A stretch of DNA of 64,000 bases, taken from positions 32,154,132 to 32,218,131 of the forward strand of contig OY754981.1 of the NCBI GenBank assembly GCA_963576475.1, given 5' to 3'. Shown here in pieces: positions 1 to 11,701 of the stretch. Position numbers and translations under genes: made by a program. This stretch comes from Molanna angustata (lineage: Eukaryota; Arthropoda; Insecta; Trichoptera; Molannidae). A model generated the notes under the pieces. That model was not told the DNA's origin, did not search any database, and was given only the letters and a program-made list of their open reading frames with translations. How positions within the stretch are numbered: the stretch's first letter is position 1; the number at the start of each line of letters is the position of its first letter.

Positions 1-40
1 TGTATATTTTGTTGGATAATACATATTATTTGGAATTATT

Positions 41-246
41 AAAATGAAACCAATATGTAATTATTCCACTTATTTATTTTGTTGACTTCCTACTAGTTTC
101 GTACAAAGCACATTTGCAAGTAGTACTAATACAGAAGTTAAAAATATAACTTCTGTATTGGTTCTACTCGTAAATGTGTTTTGCACGAAACTAGTCGTAG
201 TCAACAAAATAAACAAAGTGAAATAATTATATATTGGTTTCATTTT
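41..246. repeat. Foldback (hairpin) MITE-like element
   Basis: Two arms of about 95-100 bp are inverted copies of each other around a short loop near 143 (ACAGAAGTTA ... TAACTTCTGT). The match runs outward through TTTTGTTGAC and CTAGTTTCGT to the outer ends, AAATGAAACCAATAT and its complement. There are only a few mismatches and no coding potential. The superfamily is not recognised. Confidence 0.75.
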
Positions 247-295
247 TAAATTTTTTAAATGGAATTCCACCAAGGATTATCTGTCAATAAATTAA

Positions 296-992
296 GGGGG
301 GACTGCTGCCAACGTACCTATTTTTCAATTTGATATACCACCATTATTTCTTATCAAATCGTTTTGAAAACAAATAATTTAGATAGTTTGGGTATTATTA
401 ATAAAGAAAAATATATCTTTACTTTTTGATAATGTTCTGTATAAATTCTTGTAGAAAAATAATAACATACCCCGATTTTCAACGTTTATCTTATATTTTT
501 AATAAAATATAAGGCGTAGTTCAACATATTTTTTTTTTAATTAAAGAAGACAAAAATATCTAGAAAAATATGATGTGACGTTGCATTAATGCTTCAGGTT
601 TAGTAAATATACCTAAAAAACATTTATTTTCCATTCAGCGCCATTGCGAAATAAGAGTTTTTTTGGTTTATTAACTTACATAACCTGATGCATTAATGCA
701 ACGTTACATCGTATTTTTCCAGATATTTTGAACTTCTTTAATTTATAAAAAAATATAATGCTCTATACCTTATAGTTTTTTAGAAATTTAAGAGAAATGT
801 CAAAAATCAAAAAATGGGTATGCTAATTATTTTCCTAAAAGAATATATACGGAACATAATTAAAAAGTTAAAGGTATATTTTTCTTTATTAATATCCAAA
901 CTAATTAGGTTATTTTTTTCAAAATGATTCGTTTTGTAGTAATGATGCAAATTCAAATTGAAAAAATTGGTACGTTGACAGCAGTCACCCTC
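296..992. mobile_element. 697-bp foldback DNA element flanked by TTAA (piggyBac-like MITE)
   Basis: The left end GGGGGGACTGCTGCCAACGT and the complement of the right end (GAGGGTGACTGCTGTCAACG) match, and the inverted repeat continues inward for roughly 300 bp per arm. TTAA lies immediately outside both ends (292-295 and 993-996). A TTAA duplication with G/C-rich tips is typical of piggyBac-type elements, so that class is inferred. There is no transposase ORF. A diverged fragment of one arm recurs at 63060-63190. Confidence 0.7.
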
Positions 993-1002
993 TTAAATAT
1001 AA

Positions 1003-2062
1003 TATTATTTGGAAAAGTATGGGAACTGGATGGCTGAAGCGAATCACTCTTTTTTCTATTTTTATATACTTAAATAAAAAAATATTTTTGTTTATTAAAG
1101 ATGATAATATTACCTATGATGTTTTGTATTTTTATGTTAATGATTTTTTTTCTAAACTGTTAATTAATGAGTTTTTTGTGTCTACACATTTTCTTCATAA
1201 AACCAGGAATATTTCATTTATTATCTTTATTCAGAAAGATACAGATTTTATTTATTTATTATTTATTAAGCTTCATGTACAGTACTGTGTACAATGGCGG
1301 GTTTATTGCTACAAGGCAATTTCTTCCAACCAACCAAAGCAACGTAAGGCTATAGATAGTATAGTGGTAGGTACATTAATTTTATAACATACGGAAAGAT
1401 AATTAAGAGTAAATTGACAGCAACATAAGAAGGAAGGAAATAGGGGTTGAGGGAGGGGAGGGAGGAAAGATATGGGGTGTCAGTTAAGAATTATTAGACA
1501 GGTAAAACAGCTTTGGTTTATTTTTGAAAAGTTGAATCGATTGAGACGTCGCGTCGTAGTATCATTATTTAAGGTGTTCCATAGTCTTGCTGATTGTACT
1601 TCAAAAGAGGAACTGAAAAATTCGGTAGAACGAATGGGAATAGCTAGTGTGATAGTTTCAACAGACTAATTATTCACAATATTCTTTTTTAGTTTGTAAT
1701 TAAAAGTACCTATAATTTATGGGTTCTTTAAAGTATGTTAATATTTCCAGAGTAGGTATACTTTGATTTGTGTGGGTTTGTTTATTTTATAGAATTAAGT
1801 ATGTATGGGTACTCATGGTTATACGTTCGAAGTATGAAGGCACAGTTAAAGTATGTATGTTCAGAGAACAGTTGGAAAATTGTATGTTCAAAGTATACAT
1901 ACCTACATATTAGAAATATTTTCATAATTCATTTATATTTATACGTTCAAGTTACAATTAGAAAAATATATGTAATAATGTTCAAAGTACTTACAGGAAG
2001 AAGTACGAGTATATTAAGTATTTCTTGACTTTAGTGCGCACAGAGACCACATTAGTTACTCT
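1003..2062. other. Unrecognised stretch
   Basis: AT-rich sequence with no gene or repeat I recognise. It holds a G/A-rich run near 1440-1470 and a 65-codon ORF at 1472-1669 (+) with no family likeness and no splice or polyA context. From 1800 to 2000 there are imperfect 'acgttcaaagtatg' repeats. Confidence 0.4.
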
Positions 2063-2347
2063 GATTCCTTAAAGCATTACAAAATTACATCACTCGAGAG
2101 CCGCAGAACTATAGCAGATGTTATATTTTTATTCAAAATTGCTAACTCAACGGATGACTGCCCTGATCTGCTAGAGCGCTTGACTCTGAGAGTGCCAACA
2201 AGATCGACTCACGACCGACTAGACTGACTGACATACGTTACCTCCCCATTTGTAACACTAATACCAGACAGAATTCTTTCATTTACCGCACTTCCCATTT
2301 TTATAACTCCAACATTAGTGATGCAGATCTTTTTAATTCCCCATTGA
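2063..2347 (+). pseudogene. Jockey-like LINE 3' end, reverse transcriptase C-terminal remnant
   Basis: Plus-strand translation gives SLESRRTIADVIFLFKIAN, then DCPDLLERLTLRVPTRSTHD. After a stop and a shift of frame it continues as NTRQNSFIYRTSHFYNS. This pattern (LxSLxxRRxxADxxFLxKxxN, RVPxRxTR, FxxRTxxxYN) is the usual C-terminus of Jockey-type non-LTR reverse transcriptases. It is a dead fragment with at least one frameshift and a stop. Confidence 0.7.
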
Positions 2348-2429
2348 TTATGGTAAGGAATAGATTATTAAGTACTGTAATATAATCCTAGATTCTCATG
2401 TTGATAAATTGGGTTCATCACATAAAGGT

Positions 2430-2520
2430 TCACACCCATACACACACCCCCACACACACCCACACATACTCACACACACACACTCACATACACACACACC
2501 CTCACACACACCCTCACATA

Positions 2521-2572
<52 letters not shown>
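2430..2572. repeat. CA-rich microsatellite
   Basis: An imperfect (CA)n tract with CACT, CATA and CACC interruptions becomes a pure (CA)n run from about 2525 to 2570. The overlapping HTHTHT reading frames are low-complexity artefacts. Confidence 0.95.
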
Positions 2573-2573
<1 letters not shown>

Positions 2574-2649
2574 CCCACTCACATGTCACATATCTGATTT
2601 TTACTGTTTTCTTTTTTCTCCTACACTACATAAATATATGAAATGGTAA

Positions 2650-3429
2650 TAATGTATACATGTAAGTGATGCTGGGCATGATTATTTTTTATTTAATTTT
2701 GTATCACCTGTATATTTTGTCCAGTTATTGTTTGCATACTTTGAATAAAATAAAATATGTCCAGAGTATAGACGGGAAAGTTTTTTACCCATAGAAAATC
2801 CTACATTCGAAGGTAAGTTATATTGTACATATTTGAAGAGAAACCGCTGAAAAGTATGTACATGTACCTACAATGTTTATACTCAATACAAACATTATAC
2901 CTAATAACAAATTATTATCCTTTCTTGTTACATAGTTTAATATTACTTATATGTAACACCAACTAGTCGTGCAACAGCAATATTGTCCACAATAACAACC
3001 ATTACATACCAATATAATATATTGCATTGTACCAATATTCCAAGAATAATAATTTAACAATACCCTCCGTGTCGGGAATCAATTCTTCGTTAATATTATT
3101 TATGAATGAAATTATATCCTGCCTCTGCCCAATACACTTTATGTTCAAAGCGATCAGATAAACCGGAGACCTCAAATGTAAGCAAACACTCGGAAATTAA
3201 ATTTATAGTTCAGGATTTTATTCCCAATGTGATCCTAGTCTAAACTCTTCAACAGTGTATATTACTACCAAAGACCTTACTTTAGTATATAAGGTCTTTG
3301 ATTACTACAGACTTATCTCTTACAATTCTGTGTGGGAGACATTGTTATTATTATTCACCCGAAAGATAAATTTAATGAATTAGAGGAACAGATGCAACAC
3401 GTGCCTAAATGAGAAGAAAGTATGTAGGA
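2650..3429. other. Unrecognised stretch
   Basis: AT-rich intergenic sequence. A short inverted pair reads AAGACCTTACTTTAGTATATAAGGTCTTTG near 3270-3300. No gene is seen. Confidence 0.35.
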
Positions 3430-3660
3430 AAAAATACATTATAGACTACCATTCAACAGTAAAACGAGTGGACTGTGGCCAACACTTAACGCTCCACTAG
3501 ATACGAAGGGTACATTTTACTTCTTGAAAGTTAGCAATCCCTAAAATCATTTTTGTAAAGTACATTTCTATTGAATATGTGTCAAGATATTAAAATATTG
3601 GGTTCGGTTCTCTCTGCCTACCCTGTGAGGAAGATGGCATGATCGTATGTAGTGAAGAGT
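3430..3660 (+). repeat. Fragments of two dispersed repeats (MITE piece plus LINE tail)
   Basis: The stretch 3455-3585 (GAGTGGACTGTGGCCAACAC, then CTTGAAAGTTAGCAATCCCT) resembles 56880-57000. The stretch 3604-3650 (GGTTCTCTCTGCCTACCCTG) is the 3' tail of the LINE family found more fully at 45660-45960. Confidence 0.6.
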
Positions 3661-3697
3661 TCAAAATACACTTTCAATATCAATATAAAGTTGATAT

Positions 3698-5230
3698 CAG
3701 ATGGCAGAGCGGTTAGCGCGCTGGGCTAGTAATCCAGTGGTCGTGAGTTCGAATCCTGCCTCGACCGATTTCGTTCACCTATAGTACAAGCATTTATTTG
3801 CTTATTTTAGGGAACCTAGAATGATGTACCTATATGTACTTGTCAGTGGCGTGCAAGCCATACATGCCTATATGCCTGGCATGACTATCAAATTCCAAAA
3901 AAAAAAAAAAATAATTTAAAACCTTTTACGATTTTTTTAATATATCAACGAGTTGTAGGGCGTATAACGAATCATAAAACAGTTTTTATTTTTTTTCTAG
4001 CGCAAATATTAACGGAGATATGAAATTCTTAAAATTTGAATAATTGTCCTTTGTAGGTTCAATTTGCCTGTAATTATTTTCGTATGTTGCAACACTGAAT
4101 TTAAAACGTACGCAACATTGCTTCCAAGGAGAAACATTGACAGCTTTGATAACAGTAGCAAAAATGTCAGAACACCTGTATCGTTCACGATTTATTTCCC
4201 TACAAATTATAAATCTCTTTTTACTTTTGTCGTTAATATTCATTGCAGTATGCCCAATAAATTTGAGCATACAATATACATTACTAAAGGAAAAAAGTTT
4301 GTTTGTTTGTGTTAGTGTATCTGTGTATTTTTTAAGGTAAGATTTATGCTGGGAATGTATGAAGCATCTTCAACAGTTTGTATGTATGGGTGTAAAAATA
4401 TTCAGATGATTTGGTTGGCTTTTGGTTCAACATGGTACATTTTTACAACAACGACCGTTAGATTATATTACTGTCAGATTAGATTATGTTACGCCAAGAT
4501 TTTGGCGCTAATATAAATATATTGAATTGTTTTGATTCGAATTATGCCGAATACATAGGTAGATCGTTTATCTTTAAAATGACTGGAAAGAAAAGGGAGA
4601 GTGATAATAATTGTTTCTAATTAAATTTCAAAAAGTATTTAAAATATTATCAGTATTATGTATTTGCCGCGTAATTCAAAGCAGTTAAAAAATTCGATTT
4701 CATTGTAAAAAAGCAAGTAAAGATAATATTTTAAACAAACGTTTTGTAAAATATGTAAGAAATTTCATAAAATAATGTATGTATGAACAATTTGTTAGGA
4801 ATTCATAAATATTATTCAAATATAATAAAAAGAACCTTTGCGTAAATATGAATAATATACCGATTAATATATCACGACATCTATGAATAAAAACTAATGG
4901 ATGAAAAATAAAATAATGGATGAAAACATTTACTGCTGCTAGTAAATTTGCTGTGATAATGGTTAGAAAGATACTTCATAGATGTCTCTGAATATTTTAA
5001 CTAACATTCATGATATATATGTTAGTTATTAAAAACTTTTAGTTATTAAAGGGCTGCATTTAAAATATTTATCAATAGAATTGAAATAATGATTTCAAGT
5101 CTAATATTTATAATTTTGATTATTTGCTCCTACACACACACACACTACTACTACTAACTAGCTGAAGGACCCCCTCGCACGCCACTGGTACTTGTTTAAC
5201 AAGGACATATTCTGTTTTTTTTTCAATTAA
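3698..5230 (+). repeat. tRNA-Thr-derived SINE, split by a DNA transposon
   Basis: The head at 3701-3767 folds as a tRNA-like unit, with an A-box-like TGGCAGAGCGGTTAGCGCG and a B-box GTTCGAATCC. Its anticodon loop CTAGTAA would read AGT (Thr). The body continues TTTCGTTCACCTATAGTACA to 3843 and resumes at 5188 (TACTTGTTTAACAAGGACAT). The 12905-13082 copy shows the same sequence uninterrupted. The body shows this is a SINE head, not a functional tRNA gene. Confidence 0.8.
3844..5187. mobile_element. Non-autonomous hAT-like DNA transposon inserted in a SINE
   Basis: The ends are CAGTGGCGTGC at 3844 and its complement GCACGCCACTG at 5187, an 11-bp terminal inverted repeat starting CAG. They are flanked by an exact 8-bp duplication GTACTTGT (3836-3843 and 5188-5195). 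An 8-bp duplication with CAG tips is the hAT signature. The 1,344-bp interior is AT-rich. A 94-codon minus-strand ORF (3986-4270) is not recognisable as transposase. Confidence 0.85.
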
Positions 5231-5389
5231 AAAAAAACTCATATTTAACTTCTGATGATATTATATTATATGTAGGTACTTATACATTGTTCATACAAAT
5301 ATGCCATTTCACTCCTTATATAACAGACCATAGATTTTTTTCTTTATAGTTTAACAGTCATTGAATGCATTATTGAAAAGTGTGTTTCT

Positions 5390-5535
5390 ATTGTATCAAA
5401 AATACAAACAAAATAAAAAAAATCTCAGTTTTTCAGACCGTAAGAGCATTTTGAAAATTTTAACAGATGTATATCATAGAGAATCAATTAACGGATATTC
5501 ATGGAAAACTAATCAGCTCTAAGATTATGAACTTT
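5390..5535 (+). repeat. Dispersed repeat fragment (also at 6790-6970, 8560-8690, 57440-57720)
   Basis: Shared strings include CAGACCGTAAGAGCATTTTG, GGAAAACTAATCAGCTCTA and a 'tattgtatcaaaa' block. The 57440-57720 copy is the fullest and adds GTTTGGGCTGTATCTAAGAG and CACGACGAAACTCAC-like sequence. It appears related to the foldback element at 8397-8867. Confidence 0.6.
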
Positions 5536-5556
5536 ACATAGGTATGTATATTTTTT

Positions 5557-6563
5557 TACATAGGTACCTATAATATTTATATTAGTGTAATGATTATTTC
5601 CTTTGTTCTTTTTACATAGGTACCTATAATATTTATATTAGTGTAATGATTATTTCCTTTGTTCTTTTTACATAGGTACCTATAATATTTATATTAGTGT
5701 AATGATTATTTCCTTTGTTCTTTTTACATAGGTACCTATAATATTTATATTAGTGTAATGATTATTTCCTTTGTTCTTTTTACATAGGTACCTATAATAT
5801 TTATATTAGTGTAATGATTATTTCCTTTGTTCTTTTTACATAGGTACCTATAATATTTATATTAGTGTAATGATTATTTCCTTTGTTCTTTTTACATAGG
5901 TACCTATAATATTTATATTAGTGTAATGATTATTTCCTTTGTTCTTTTTACATAGGTACCTATAATATTTATATTAGTGTAATGATTATTTCCTTTGTTC
6001 TTTTTACATAGGTACCTATAATATTTATATTAGTGTAATGATTATTTCCTTTGTTCTTTTTACATAGGTACCTATAATATTTATATTAGTGTAATGATTA
6101 TTTCCTTTGTTCTTTTTACATAGGTACCTATAATATTTATATTAGTGTAATGATTATTTCCTTTGTTCTTTTTACATAGGTACCTATAATATTTATATTA
6201 GTGTAATGATTATTTCCTTTGTTCTTTTTACATAGGTACCTATAATATTTATATTAGTGTAATGATTATTTCCTTTGTTCTTTTTACATAGGTACCTATA
6301 ATATTTATATTAGTGTAATGATTATTTCCTTTGTTCTTTTTACATAGGTACCTATAATATTTATATTAGTGTAATGATTATTTCCTTTGTTCTTTTTACA
6401 TAGGTACCTATAGTATTTATATTAGTGTAATGATTATTTCCTTTGTTCTTTTTACATAGGTACCTATAATATTTATATTAGTGTAATGATTATTTCCTTT
6501 GTTCTTTTTACATAGGTACCTATAATATTTATATTAGTGTAATGATTATTTCCTTTGTTCTTT
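5557..6563. repeat. 56-bp minisatellite, about 18 copies
   Basis: The unit runs from TTACATAGGTACCTATAATA through TTTATATTAGTGTAATGATT to ATTTCCTTTGTTCTTT, 56 bp. It repeats almost without change; one visible variant is TATAGTATT near 6411. The homogeneity points to recent expansion or ongoing homogenisation. No coding potential. Confidence 0.97.
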
Positions 6564-6896
6564 TTTTTCGCTTTCATTCTTTTTGTTGATGTAGATATAC
6601 AATTTTGTCATACTTTGTAATCTGGTTAGTAGGGAGAAATTGCCTAATGGCAATAAGCCCGCCAGTGTGAATTATATTTTTTATATTATGATAAATAAAT
6701 AAATATTTGATATGAATGTAAAGTCGGATTTATAGTTTGGGTTGTAGAGAGGAAATAAAAAAAAACAGCGTAGAGAAAAAAGAGACGTAATTAATGGTTG
6801 TCTATGGAAAACTAATCAGCTCTAGGTCTATGTACTAATAAGTCGATCGGATTCATAGTTTGTGCTATAGAGAGGACACAAAAAGGATACGGCATA

Positions 6897-6949
6897 CAGC
6901 ATACATACATACATACATACATACATACATACATACATACATACATACA
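6897..6949. repeat. (CATA)n microsatellite
   Basis: About 13 uninterrupted copies of a CATA tetranucleotide, inside a dispersed-repeat copy that resumes with CATCGCGACGAAACTCATA. Confidence 0.95.
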
Positions 6950-7096
6950 AAAACATCGCGACGAAACTCATATTGTACACTCTCTACATGATATCCGTTG
7001 ATTATCCGTTTATAATGTAATAAAAATTGTAAAAAACATGAATCCATTATTTCATACTAGTGGATAGTAGATAGGACTACTCATGAAAAAATAATC

Positions 7097-7742
7097 ATAG
7101 AAATTGGACAACGCGTTAAAAGAATTATCGCTGAACATACATAGAAATTGGACAACGCGTTCAAAGAATCATCGCTGAACATACATAGAAATTGGACAAC
7201 GCGTTAAAAGAATTATCGCTGAACATACATAGAAATTGGACAACGCGTTAAAAGAATCATCGCTGAACATACATAGAAATTGGACAACGCGTTAAAAGAA
7301 TCGCTTAACATACATAAAGATTGGACAACACGTTAAAAGAATTATCGCTGAACATACATAGAGATTGGACAACGCATTAAAAGAATCATCGCTGAACATA
7401 CATAGAAATTGAACAACGCGTTAAAAGAATCATCGCTGAACATACATAAAGATTGGACAACGCGTTAAAAGAATCATCGCTGAACATACATAGAAATTGG
7501 ACAACGCGTTAAAAGAATCGCTGAACATACATAAAGATTGGATAACACGTTAAAAGAATTATCGCTGAACATACAAAGAAATTGGACAACGCGTTAAAAG
7601 AATCGCTGAACATACATAAAAATTGGACAACGCGTTAAAAGAATCATCGCTGAACATACATAGAAATTGGACAATGCGTTAAAAGAATCGCTGAACATAC
7701 ATAAAGATTGGACAACGCGTTAAAAGAATTATCACTGAAAAT
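7097..7742. repeat. 44-bp / 41-bp composite minisatellite, 15 copies
   Basis: The core unit GAAATTGGACAACGCGTTAA, AAGAATCATCGCTGAACATA, CATA occurs 15 times. Two length forms exist: 44 bp with ATCATCGCTG or TTATCGCTG, and 41 bp lacking three bases (AATCGCTG). The two forms are interspersed, and AAATTGG alternates with AAGATTGG, suggesting a higher-order repeat. Confidence 0.93.
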
Positions 7743-7744
7743 AT

Positions 7745-8396
7745 ATAAAAAAATCACGTCTAACTGATATCAAATCACTTTGTGAGAACTAATGCTGAAG
7801 ACGGATAGCATCTTAGTCATGAAGAAGAAGCGATCGTACTTCATTAGTTAAATTATTATATTTTATCAAAACAGACAAAAAACAGACGTAGATCAAAGTT
7901 CTCTTGAATAATAATACAATTCAATATTCTATAGGGACATTTCAAGTACATTGATAAGTAGGTATATTTTTTTTCAATTCATTACGTCATAAATTGCTAC
8001 CAAATAAGTTCGGTTGGAAATAGTTTTCCAGACAAGAAACTTCATTTTGATTTGAAACGTAAATGTTTATGTCAATATCGTTCAATAAATAGACTACGAT
8101 ATTATTGTACCTACATATATAATGTACCTAATAGTCAGTGACAGGTGAAGTGTAGGTATAGTCTGAAAAGTTACCATAAGCTATCAAATATTTATTTAGT
8201 CTTAGAAATAACTCGACTATCTACTTTGGAGTTGATAATGGAAAATTTATAGATGTCAAAACCATCATTATTTTACTTCAAAGTAAAAATGTTATTTCAA
8301 CACCTACCCTAACATAACATAAAGTTTTCTTATTAAATACGTGTTGTAGTTATTCGGTTAACAAAAGAGTGTTGGCCAAACCAATGACTTTTTAAT
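7745..8396. other. Unrecognised stretch
   Basis: AT-rich sequence with no gene or clear repeat. GTGTTGGCCAAACCAATG near 8370 resembles a string beside the MITE copies at 3480 and 56890. Confidence 0.35.
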
Positions 8397-8867
8397 CTCC
8401 ACACTATGGAATAGTGGAGAGTCGTGATTTCACAATTTTCAATAGAATTTTTTTCATCAATTTCTCAACTGGTATCACGTAGAGAGTACACACTGTGAGT
8501 TTCGTCGTGATGTGACACCATATTGATATCATATATAGGTAATCCAAAAAATAGAACTGATTAGTCTTCCATAGAGATATCCGTTAATATCTTCTCTATT
8601 ATTTCATCTGTCAAAATTTTCAAAATGCTCTCACGGTCTGAAAAATCAAGAGTTTGTTATATAATTTGAACTCGAAATTTTGATACAATAAAAACAATTA
8701 AAAAATGCTTTCAGGGATTTGACAACCTTCGTACGCCATACATACAAACACATCACGACGAAACTCACAGTGTGCACTCTCTACATAATACTTGTTAAGA
8801 AATTGATGTAAAAAAACACGCTTTAAAATTGTGAAATCATGACTCTCCACTATTCCATAGTGTGGAG
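8397..8867. mobile_element. Foldback MITE with terminal palindrome
   Basis: The left end CTCCACACTATGGAATAGTG, GAGAGTCGTGATTTCACAAT is matched in inverse at 8745-8867. The arms run about 115-120 bp through GAGTTTCGTCGTGATGTG. The tip CTCCACACTATGGAATAGTGGAG is itself nearly palindromic. No transposase is present. Related fragments lie at 3490, 56905 and 57738. Confidence 0.75.
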
Positions 8868-9107
8868 AGTAAAAATACAAAATTTTAATTTATTTATTTA
8901 TTCATTCATTAACAATTAAGTTACATAACACATTAACATTATGGTGTCCCCCGTTAGTTAGGCGAGTAACTATCCGTGTTGAGGGTCTATATTACATTAT
9001 AATTTACAATACTTTATCATGTTACACTTAATTATATTTCATCATATTATACTGCATAACATTATATCACATATTATTATATTACATCATATTCCAAAAC
9101 ATTATAT

Positions 9108-9381
9108 TATATTACATACTTTCATTAAACATTATATTATATTACATACTTTCATTAAACATTATATTATATTACATACTTTCATTAAACATTATATTAT
9201 ATTACATACTTTCATTAAACATTATATTATATTACATACTTTCATTAAACATTATATTATATTACATACTTTCATTAAACATTATATTATATTACATACT
9301 TTCATTAAACATTATATTATATTACATACTTTCATTAAACATTATATTATATTACATACTTTCATTAAACATTATATTATA
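9108..9381. repeat. 30-bp minisatellite, 9 copies
   Basis: The unit ACATACTTTCATTAAACATT plus ATATTATATT repeats nine times with no visible change. The unit length is a multiple of three, which keeps a 142-codon ORF open. It encodes a repeated HYIILHTFIK decapeptide and is taken as an artefact. Confidence 0.95.
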
Positions 9382-9614
9382 GGTATTACATCATATTATA
9401 TTACATTACTTTATATATATTTTTTTCTTTTAATTAATCATATGTAAATTACAAGTGTAACTGAATTATCACATTCATCATATTTTACATTTCAACATCA
9501 TATTTTACTGTAGAACTCCTATAAACATCATAAATTCTGTTCATCACAAAATCAAAGAGACAAATCTGAATAAAAATAAATAAATTCAAGAATTTTGCGG
9601 TGACTTGGTATTGA

Positions 9615-9835
9615 GGAGTATAGCATTGGCCGCAACCCACTCGTTTTAAGTAAAAAATACGATCAGAGGAAACTATGATAGAAAGATTAATGGACATAGA
9701 GGTGGGGCCCAGAAGACTAGGTAGACCATTGACCACATGGATACGGAGGACAGAATAACTTGAAGGATATGGACTGGGAGAGCCGATCCTAAGTAAATGG
9801 GACAAAGAAGAAGAAGAAAAACTGAATAAGTAAAA
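9615..9835 (+). pseudogene. LINE 3' end remnant
   Basis: Plus-strand translation includes ERLMDIEVGPRRLGRPLTTW and IRRTE, ending in a (GAA)n-rich tail. The GRPxxxWxxRxE string is typical of the C-terminus of insect non-LTR reverse transcriptases. Short and interrupted by stops. Confidence 0.6.
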
Positions 9836-10439
9836 AAAAATAGCATAACATTCAGTATTGCATACACAAACCAATGATTTAATATTTTGTTTTAAAGTAA
9901 TTTGCTTACTACCCACATTGAAACTTTAGCAGTTCAAATATAATCTCTCTCCAAACTTGCTCTATACTCTACACGTAATGAAATCGTAAAAGTTGAATGT
10001 ATTTTTTTCTGCTCCCTTATCCAATGTCCCCTTAAGGTACGTAACAACCGCCCACCTGGATCCATTCATTGCGCCATCAGGGTAATGTAACACCCACCAT
10101 TAGAACCGATGGTGTATTCCATAAAACAATGTCGATAATGATTTGTCTTTGGCTCGGTAGTGTAGTGAAAACTCGCTTATGGTTCAAACATGTTACAATA
10201 TTTAGAAGCCACAATACATTTAGACATTAAAATTGAAACCCTTACAAAAACGACGCAAATTATTATATATGTATTTACATTTCACAGTGAAGAATATTGT
10301 AGGCGTTCATTTTATGGACTAGTATCTTCAAATATTCTTCTCTGAACATTTTTACCGATACTTACTAGCTTACTTTACGTGTCCGGCTAGTTCAAACCCT
10401 TCCACTCCAATATGCGGTCAACTTTGCTTTGCAATCTAC

Positions 10440-11100
10440 TGGTCTACTCATGAAGTCAATTAATATTTGATCCAGATTTAACAAATATTTTAAATGAATA
10501 TTAATTGATTAATTTTATTGAATAATATAAACATTAATGACAATTTCATGCTAAACTTTTCTACGAATTTTCATGGTTATAAATAGAGGTTCGATTATGA
10601 TCTATTGGTGATTTATACATTTCTTTAAAGATTAAGACAACATCAGCTGGGCTACTCGTGAAGTTGATTACAGAATAATTATGATCAGTTTCAGACTTTA
10701 GCAATCTTTGAGGTTAAATTAATGTATTATTATTATATTATTTATTTACCTTTTATCACACCATATTTATTATGACAACAATAAGTAGATTACTACTGCC
10801 CAACTAGGAAATCCTGTTCTAGGGCTAGCAGTTAACAATTTTTATTGACAATTATATGCAATTATGAATCAGGTGATTGTTCCCGTTCCACACTAAATAT
10901 AACCTTTTAAGATTATTAAATAAGGACCATTATTTCTGTAACAAGTTATGACAATTTCATACTAAACGTTGATATTAACAAATTTTCATGATTAAATGTA
11001 AAGAAAGATTACGATTGGATTATAATCGAGTACTGATTTATGCATTTTTAAGATTAAGGCAAGTTAAGAACGAATTAAGATCGTGTGATGAGTAGCCCTA
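10440..11100. repeat. Diverged direct duplication of about 400 bp
   Basis: The stretch 10537-10680 (ATGACAATTTCATGCTAAAC ... TGGGCTACTCGTGAAGT) is echoed at 10947-11097 (ATGACAATTTCATACTAAAC ... GATGAGTAGCCC). The spacer includes CCAACTAGGAAATCCTGTTC at 10799, a string shared with 26107. The repeat is old and AT-rich. Confidence 0.5.
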
Positions 11101-11254
11101 CAGATAAAATTATAAAGTTATTTACATGCAACTGTAGGTGGCAACTCAACTGGAAGATAATATTCAACAAACTTTAAGATAACCTTCAATGATCACAATG
11201 TAAGGACTTTATGATTTGTTCATGTGAGTGAATTTTTTTTATAAGAACTAAGAC

Positions 11255-11701
11255 AGACTACTCATAACACACGACAGACAAACTAGATCAGTGACCAACA
11301 AACTTTTACGTACAAACAAATTCAACAATGACTATGGACGTAGGACCGAAGATGTGCTGCTGCCCAAGGTCTGGAACCCCATGCCTGCCAGCTTGAAGCA
11401 GTGTGGATCCATCGAGGAATTCAAAAAGAAAGCCAAAGGATATATATTACACAAAAATCCTCGATGGTTGATCTAAGGGGTGAGCGCGGGTTGTTCCGGA
11501 CTTTGTAGGAAAAATGTAGTATATAAATACATGTAGGTACAATATTAGTTTTTAATTGAAGTTTATATGTATATATGTGTATATTATAAAATTGTTACAA
11601 TTAAGATCACAGCCAAAAATCCCCTTAAGGGATTAGGCAAAATAATATGTTTATTGTAATTATATTCTTTATTAATAAAATAAATAAAAAAAAAAAAAAA
11701 A
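11255..11701 (+). pseudogene. CR1/Jockey-type LINE 3' end with polyA tail
   Basis: An in-frame C-terminal piece (11255-11476) includes LLPKVWNPMPASLKQC and SIEEFKKKAKGYIL and ends with a natural stop. The 'KxWNxxPxxL ... SIxxFKKxLKxYL' pattern is the common end of insect LINE reverse transcriptases. A 3' UTR follows, then an A-rich tail at about 11683-11701, consistent with a 5'-truncated insertion. Confidence 0.8.

Noticed and set aside
2398..2649. HTHTHT-rich ORFs
   Set aside because: CA microsatellite translated in two frames.
3701..3770. Candidate tRNA-Thr gene
   Set aside because: The tRNA-like head is followed by a conserved body shared with three other loci, so it is a SINE; the anticodon also varies between copies.
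5557..6563. Possible CRISPR-like array (also 7097-7742 and 49719-50040)
   Set aside because: These are contiguous tandem repeats without unique spacers, in a eukaryotic genome.
9019..9447. 142-codon ORF with a repeated HYIILHTFIK decapeptide
   Set aside because: Produced by a 30-bp DNA minisatellite whose length is a multiple of three; no gene context or family.
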